Assembly: GCA_964439625.1 (NCBI GenBank)
Contig: CAYTPI010000001.1
Coordinates: forward strand, 335,191-399,190
DNA length: 64,000 nucleotides
Origin: CAYTPI01 sp964439625
GTDB lineage: Bacteria > Chloroflexota > Anaerolineae > Aggregatilineales > UBA3940
Reading direction: 5' to 3'
Both the position numbers and the translations under genes were made by a program. The notes beneath the pieces are model-generated. The model searched no databases. It saw only the letters and a list, made by a program, of their open reading frames with translations, and had not been told where the DNA came from. The stretch's first letter is position 1. Each line of letters starts with the position of its first letter. Below are positions 60,606 through 64,000 of this stretch, piece by piece.

Positions 60606-62005
60606 GCTCGGCTGCGTGCTAGGTAAATAAACCATCCCCCTAAGGCGTAGGGTAGCAGCATCACACTCAGACGAACTGCCATCAACGCTTCAATCTGTGG
60701 GAACATCAACTGTGGTGCGACGATCAACATGAGTAAATTTATTTGTAAAAACGTGATGATCAATAACAGGCCAACTGCTTGACCTTCCGAATTTTGCCAC
60801 AATGCCATACTCGAAAAAATTGCCCCAGACATTAAACTTAAACTGACTGTATTGACCACAATTAACACCCATATCAAGCTGTTTGAGATCGCCTCCCCGT
60901 AGCTCTGGTTGCTGGCTAGCGAAAACTGTACCCACCACACCGCACTAATCGGCATTAGCGTAAACATTAAACCGTAAAGGATCCGTAATCTATGCATAGC
61001 AGTTAGGACATAGCTCCAGCCAATTTGCATCTTTGAGAGGAGGGTGCGCCGCAGCAGTTCGTAGCGCTGACTGCGCACTTCTCTGCGAGTGAGTGTTCCA
61101 GTCAACCAACCTGCCACTGGCGGGAGTAGCAGCACCAAGGCAGCATCAAGGATTGTCAACATCTGTAAAACAACATGTGTGTCAGTCGGGGCCCCTAGCA
61201 CGAGTAAACTGCTGATTAGCAAAGCCAGTAGTCCGAGAAAAAACGCAGAATAAAGCACCAGCCGCGTTGATGGAAAACGTGGGCCAACCAGCAGATCGAC
61301 CAATGGGAGTGCCGAGCGATACAGCCGGCGACGACCAGCATGCATCCGTTCAAAAGGGTGGTTTGCCTCTGGGGCTGTCTGTAGCCATTGAATGACAGTT
61401 GAGGCGTTTGTTCTGACGTCAAGATTGTTGCTAAACAGGGCGCTCGCTAGTTGGCTGGAGGCTTCGCGCCCGCCCAGCCAACCGAGCATGGCAGCGGCGG
61501 CTTGGCGCGTGCTACTGTCTTGATCATGAAGTAGTTCTCCCAGTCGGGCAGCCGTTTGCGCTCGGATGGTATCTCTCGCTGATTCTGAGCCAAGACCACC
61601 CAGCGCTCGTGCAGCTGCTTCGCGAACGACGGGATCAGCATCACGTGAGGCATCGAGCAGATTGGGCAGCAGCAGCGGATCGCGCCGCCGTCCAATCGCA
61701 CGAGTTACAGCAGCACGGACACGGGCATTCTCATCTCGGAGGGCCTCTATCAACGCTTTCGTTGCCGTTTCATCAGTGATGATGCCGAGTGACAGCGCGG
61801 CCTGCCAACGGGCGTCAGGCGTGCCGAATTTGAGTGTGTTGACTAGCCGCGGCAAGGCTTGTAGACGGCCTGCCCGGTTGAGAATCCGGTACCAACCAAC
61901 TTCATCCGCCGACAACGGACGCTGTGCCAACCCGCGCTTGCCGCCCAACCCTGGGGTGTTGTTATGTATGTCGCTTAATTGCGGTGCCTCTGAATGCTCA
62001 GCCAT
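60602..62005 (-). CDS. HEAT-repeat membrane protein
   Basis: A 467-residue protein. Residues 45-215 hold about five HEAT repeats with R(A/V)AVTRAIGRRRDP and VREAAARALGGLGSE type units, predicted cytoplasmic. The C-terminal 220 residues carry about eight membrane helices in two groups. This HEAT-plus-membrane layout is an ABC-2-like or uncharacterised transporter type; no ATPase is adjacent. The soluble HEAT protein at 17520-18281 shows similar repeats. Confidence 0.82.
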   Translation of the reverse strand: MAEHSEAPQLSDIHNNTPGLGGKRGLAQRPLSADEVGWYRILNRAGRLQALPRLVNTLKFGTPDARWQAALSLGIITDETATKALIEALRDENARVRAAVTRAIGRRRDPLLLPNLLDASRDADPVVREAAARALGGLGSESARDTIRAQTAARLGELLHDQDSSTRQAAAAMLGWLGGREASSQLASALFSNNLDVRTNASTVIQWLQTAPEANHPFERMHAGRRRLYRSALPLVDLLVGPRFPSTRLVLYSAFFLGLLALLISSLLVLGAPTDTHVVLQMLTILDAALVLLLPPVAGWLTGTLTRREVRSQRYELLRRTLLSKMQIGWSYVLTAMHRLRILYGLMFTLMPISAVWWVQFSLASNQSYGEAISNSLIWVLIVVNTVSLSLMSGAIFSSMALWQNSEGQAVGLLLIITFLQINLLMLIVAPQLMFPQIEALMAVRLSVMLLPYALGGWFIYLARSRA

Positions 62006-62027
62006 AACCTAACTGGTTCTCTTCAGA

Positions 62028-62834
62028 TCACACTGCCTGCGGTGGTTGGTAAGCGTAGACAGTAAACGCTGCTTCCATATCAGTGGGTTGGTCAGGGTCG
62101 TCGTATGTTTCCTTGAGAGCCGCCTCCATCAGTTCAACTCCCTTCGCGAGCAACTCATCGGGCAGTTCCCATGTAATCGAGAAACGTCGGTTTGCAAGCC
62201 AGTCGCGAATAATGCTGGGTGCACGGTGGTACCTATACGACATTGAATGGGATTCTTCATGTGCCTGCCAACCGGCATCGTGCAAGGTCTGGTCGATCTT
62301 GTCCCACTTAAGCCGTGCTTGCTGCGGCGGATAATCAACCAGCGCCTCACGCCACACCTGCCACAGGTCACCAAAACCCATTCCGCTTGTACCGTGTAAC
62401 AAATGACCATCAGGTTTCAGAACACGCGCAGCTTCTGCCAAAGCATCTTGATAGCGTGGTACCAAATGCAGAATATGAACCGCTATTAGAGCGTCAAAGG
62501 TGTTTTCAGGGAAGGGTAAACGCGTAATATCTCCCTGAAGTAGCTGTATGTTTGTATCACCAGCACTTAGTTTGTCGCTGAACTTGCTGAGCATATTGCG
62601 CGACAGATCAATACCATACAGGCGACCAACGAATGGACGTAGCGAGTGTGATATTCGTCCAGTCCCAGCGCCAATTTCTAGAACCACACTGTCACTGGTC
62701 AAGGTGCCTGCGTTAACCAGTAGCTCGGCTGCTTCGGCTGAAGTTCCTTCTGGCATGCCCCGGGTAGCGTCATAATAATCTGCGGCGGTTTCAAACGTCA
62801 CTGACCGCATTAAGTCGTCATTGTTCATAGACAT
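62028..62834 (-). CDS. SAM-dependent methyltransferase (class I)
   Basis: About 268 residues. Motif I VLEIGAGTGRISHSL binds S-adenosylmethionine, followed by YGIDLSRNML (acidic ribose contact), QGDITRLPFPENTFD and LIAVHILHLVP, then EAARVLKPDGHLL (post-motif III). It is like UbiE/COQ5-type small-molecule methyltransferases, but the C-terminal domain is divergent and the substrate is unknown. ATG 62834 is used; ATG 62828 is equally possible. It starts 834 bases inside a minus-strand run that includes the HEAT gene 23 bases downstream. Confidence 0.88.
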   Translation of the reverse strand: MSMNNDDLMRSVTFETAADYYDATRGMPEGTSAEAAELLVNAGTLTSDSVVLEIGAGTGRISHSLRPFVGRLYGIDLSRNMLSKFSDKLSAGDTNIQLLQGDITRLPFPENTFDALIAVHILHLVPRYQDALAEAARVLKPDGHLLHGTSGMGFGDLWQVWREALVDYPPQQARLKWDKIDQTLHDAGWQAHEESHSMSYRYHRAPSIIRDWLANRRFSITWELPDELLAKGVELMEAALKETYDDPDQPTDMEAAFTVYAYQPPQAV

Positions 62835-62907
62835 TCGCTTTGCTGCGGTGATCAAAAATAGGGGGCCAATGACCCCCTGCGATCATAATTAATCAGCTAA
62901 CTATTTG

Positions 62908-63669
62908 CTATTGCCCGAACCGAATTCGATTGATGATGTCAAACAATGAATTGCCGGATGTGGTTGGCTCCTCCATAGTTGGTAGCGGGTCTGGTGTGGG
63001 TGCAGCCGCTACAATGTCCTCATACGTTGGAAAATCTTCTAGCGGCGGCGTGGCTGGGTCGGCTGGGTCGTTGTCAGCAATTGCTAGGAAGAAGTTGCGC
63101 GGCGCACTGGGTGCCCCCAATGGTTGATAGTAGCCGGAGTTAATACCTAGATCAGTTGGTTGATTGCGGAAATCTGGGTACTCCTGCAAAAAGCGGTCTG
63201 TTGGCCCGTACGCAGTGATCACAATCTGGTGCCACAGACGGGGATTTAGTTGTCCAACATCTAGCTGGAGCACAGGGTCAAGTAGTAGGTAAGCCTCTGA
63301 GTCGTCCGGATTATAGGTATATTCTAGCTTGCTTGCTTCTTCAAGTACTTGGTCGCTGTCTTTAAGGAGCAATGGCGGGCTGTATATCTCTATGTAGTAG
63401 AAGAGCGCACCCTCAACTCGCGTCCATGTGACGGGGTACGCATTTTCAGGGCCACCGCCGTTCAGGGCGATCACCTGTCCTTCGGCTGGCTTGAGGAGCG
63501 CCACTGGGCTTGCTGGCTGCTCACCTTCTTCAGCAGGAACGGGTGTTTCTGTTTGGGCTCGTGCCTGGTTTACCGAAAAGACTGCTATTACCGCCAAAGT
63601 GATGATAGCAAGGACGAGTACCAATAACTTGTTTGAGTTTCTCCGTATTGACGCATCATGCCGCATCAT
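62908..63669 (-). CDS. Secreted or anchored hypothetical protein
   Basis: About 253 residues. A basic N-terminus precedes one hydrophobic segment (KLLVLVLAIITLAVIAVFSV), a signal peptide or anchor. An Ig-like beta domain follows with LKPAEGQVIALNGGG and VTWTRVEGALFYYIEI, echoing the beta domain in the glycosidase-like protein at 5034. The tail is Pro/Thr-rich. ATG 63669 is chosen because GGAG lies 6 bases upstream; upstream frame codons lack support. The family is unrecognised. Confidence 0.68.
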   Translation of the reverse strand: MMRHDASIRRNSNKLLVLVLAIITLAVIAVFSVNQARAQTETPVPAEEGEQPASPVALLKPAEGQVIALNGGGPENAYPVTWTRVEGALFYYIEIYSPPLLLKDSDQVLEEASKLEYTYNPDDSEAYLLLDPVLQLDVGQLNPRLWHQIVITAYGPTDRFLQEYPDFRNQPTDLGINSGYYQPLGAPSAPRNFFLAIADNDPADPATPPLEDFPTYEDIVAAAPTPDPLPTMEEPTTSGNSLFDIINRIRFGQ

Positions 63670-63822
63670 TGATTTCTCCATCGAGTATGTCAGTAAAGGT
63701 TGGATTACATCACTTAGAACGTACCAGTAGATCGTACAGGGCACGGACAAAAATATCACCCTATTTCCGATGTGAATTTACAAATCGAGCGGCCCATTTT
63801 TCCATTGACTTCCCAATCTGCT

Positions 63823-63899
63823 TATGCCTTGCGGCATATGTCCCTTGCATGGCAGGCGCAGAAATGCGTTACTGCCTGCTAGAGTCCGGGTCTCACCCG
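63823..63899. other. Intergenic region with three consecutive hairpins
   Basis: TATGCC-TTGC-GGCATA (63823-63838), GGCAG...CTGCC with an inner CGCA/TGCG pair (63851-63876) and CGGG-TCTCA-CCCG (63887-63899) follow one another in the 280-base gap before the tRNA. No coding sequence is seen here. It may be a small structured RNA on either strand, or the leader of the minus-strand gene at 63669. Confidence 0.35.
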
Positions 63900-63914
63900 T
63901 GCATTATTGGAATC

Positions 63915-63943
63915 AAAAAAACCTGTCAAGTGACAGGTTTTTT
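63915..63943. terminator. Terminator downstream of the second initiator tRNA
   Basis: A run of A residues with CCTGTC (63915-63927) pairs with GACAGG and six T residues (63932-63943); the loop is 4 bases. The symmetrical A- and T-runs work for either strand, and it ends the minus-strand tRNA transcript. Confidence 0.85.
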
Positions 63944-63949
63944 CTGTAG

Positions 63950-64000
63950 TAGCGGGGACAGGACTCGAACCTGTGACCTTCGGGTTATGAGCCCGACGAG
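63950..64000 (-). tRNA. Initiator tRNA-fMet (CAT), partial at window edge
   Basis: The 3' 51 bases of a tRNA on the minus strand: 3' part of the D stem (CTC), G26, the anticodon arm TCGGG-CTCATAA-CCCGA, variable AGGTC, T arm ACAGG-TTCGAGT-CCTGT, acceptor 3' strand CCCCGCT and discriminator A. The GGG/CCC anticodon stem and T72 match the complete initiator tRNA at 33887; differences are confined to the variable loop and T stem. The 5' end lies beyond base 64000. Confidence 0.9.

Noticed and set aside
1..64000. CRISPR array, insertion sequence, prophage or integron
   Set aside because: No regularly spaced repeats, transposase, integrase, phage structural gene or terminal inverted repeats flanking a cargo were seen by eye. 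The inverted repeat at 7724 is isolated.

Overview
The window looks like chromosomal DNA of a free-living bacterium of the Chloroflexota, probably Anaerolineae-like. This is an inference from gene style, not from a phylogenetic marker search. The pointers are roughly 50% GC, transmembrane Ser/Thr kinases, FHA proteins and a PP2C phosphatase, and lipoproteins with long Thr/Pro/Glu linkers. Further pointers are DUF4013-type membrane proteins, HEAT and leucine-rich repeat proteins, a GH116 glucosidase and FGE-fold (sulfatase-modifying-factor fold) proteins. No phage, insertion sequence, integron, plasmid origin or CRISPR array was seen. Genes are dense on both strands in short operons, and no gene-free gap exceeds about 300 bases.

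Layout. 1-7.7 kb (+): the 3' end of tag, an M50 metallopeptidase, an alanine dehydrogenase / histidine-ammonia-lyase-like pair overlapping by ATGA, a GNAT protein, a membrane-anchored glycosidase-like protein and another GNAT. 7.7-15 kb: a 17-bp perfect inverted repeat, an unknown protein, Dps, a UbiA prenyltransferase, a YtxH protein, an MFS transporter, a flavodoxin and a ligase-associated DEXH helicase. 15-22 kb: a pentapeptide-repeat membrane protein, a PlsC-HEAT-membrane operon, a family 4 glycosyltransferase followed by two FHA proteins, and a PIN toxin / antitoxin pair. 22-34 kb: a RidA remnant, two tandem DUF4013 paralogues, GH116, a large LRR protein, a proteasome-like Ntn-hydrolase coupled to an 80-residue partner, two tandem FGE-fold lipoproteins and an initiator tRNA. 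34-45 kb: DusB, PstB-PhoU, a PP2C-FGE fusion, a membrane protein, an MGDG-synthase-like glycosyltransferase and a transmembrane Ser/Thr kinase. 45-64 kb: small proteins and lipoproteins, two hydrolases, a UDG-4-like glycosylase, a creatininase-like protein, a SanA-like protein, rpsD, AlkA, a GT39-like protein, a Nudix protein, a second kinase, a HEAT membrane protein, a methyltransferase and, at the right edge, part of a second initiator tRNA.

How genes may work together. Two kinases, one PP2C phosphatase and two FHA (phosphothreonine-binding) proteins form the parts of a Ser/Thr phosphorylation network, although they are not one operon. Tag, AlkA-like and UDG-4-like glycosylases plus the ligase-associated helicase and Dps give a DNA repair and protection theme. 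Glycosyltransferases, PlsC and the MGDG-synthase-like enzyme point to envelope lipid and glycan synthesis.

Most notable: (1) a proteasome/HslV-like N-terminal nucleophile hydrolase with a large insertion, translationally coupled to a small partner (29989-31529); (2) a histidine-ammonia-lyase homologue that has lost the Ala-Ser-Gly cofactor motif and is coupled to alanine dehydrogenase (2498-4021); (3) a family 4 uracil-DNA glycosylase homologue without any of the four iron-sulphur cysteines (47860-48465); (4) a PP2C phosphatase fused to an FGE-fold domain, plus two more FGE-fold lipoproteins, none with the catalytic cysteine pair.
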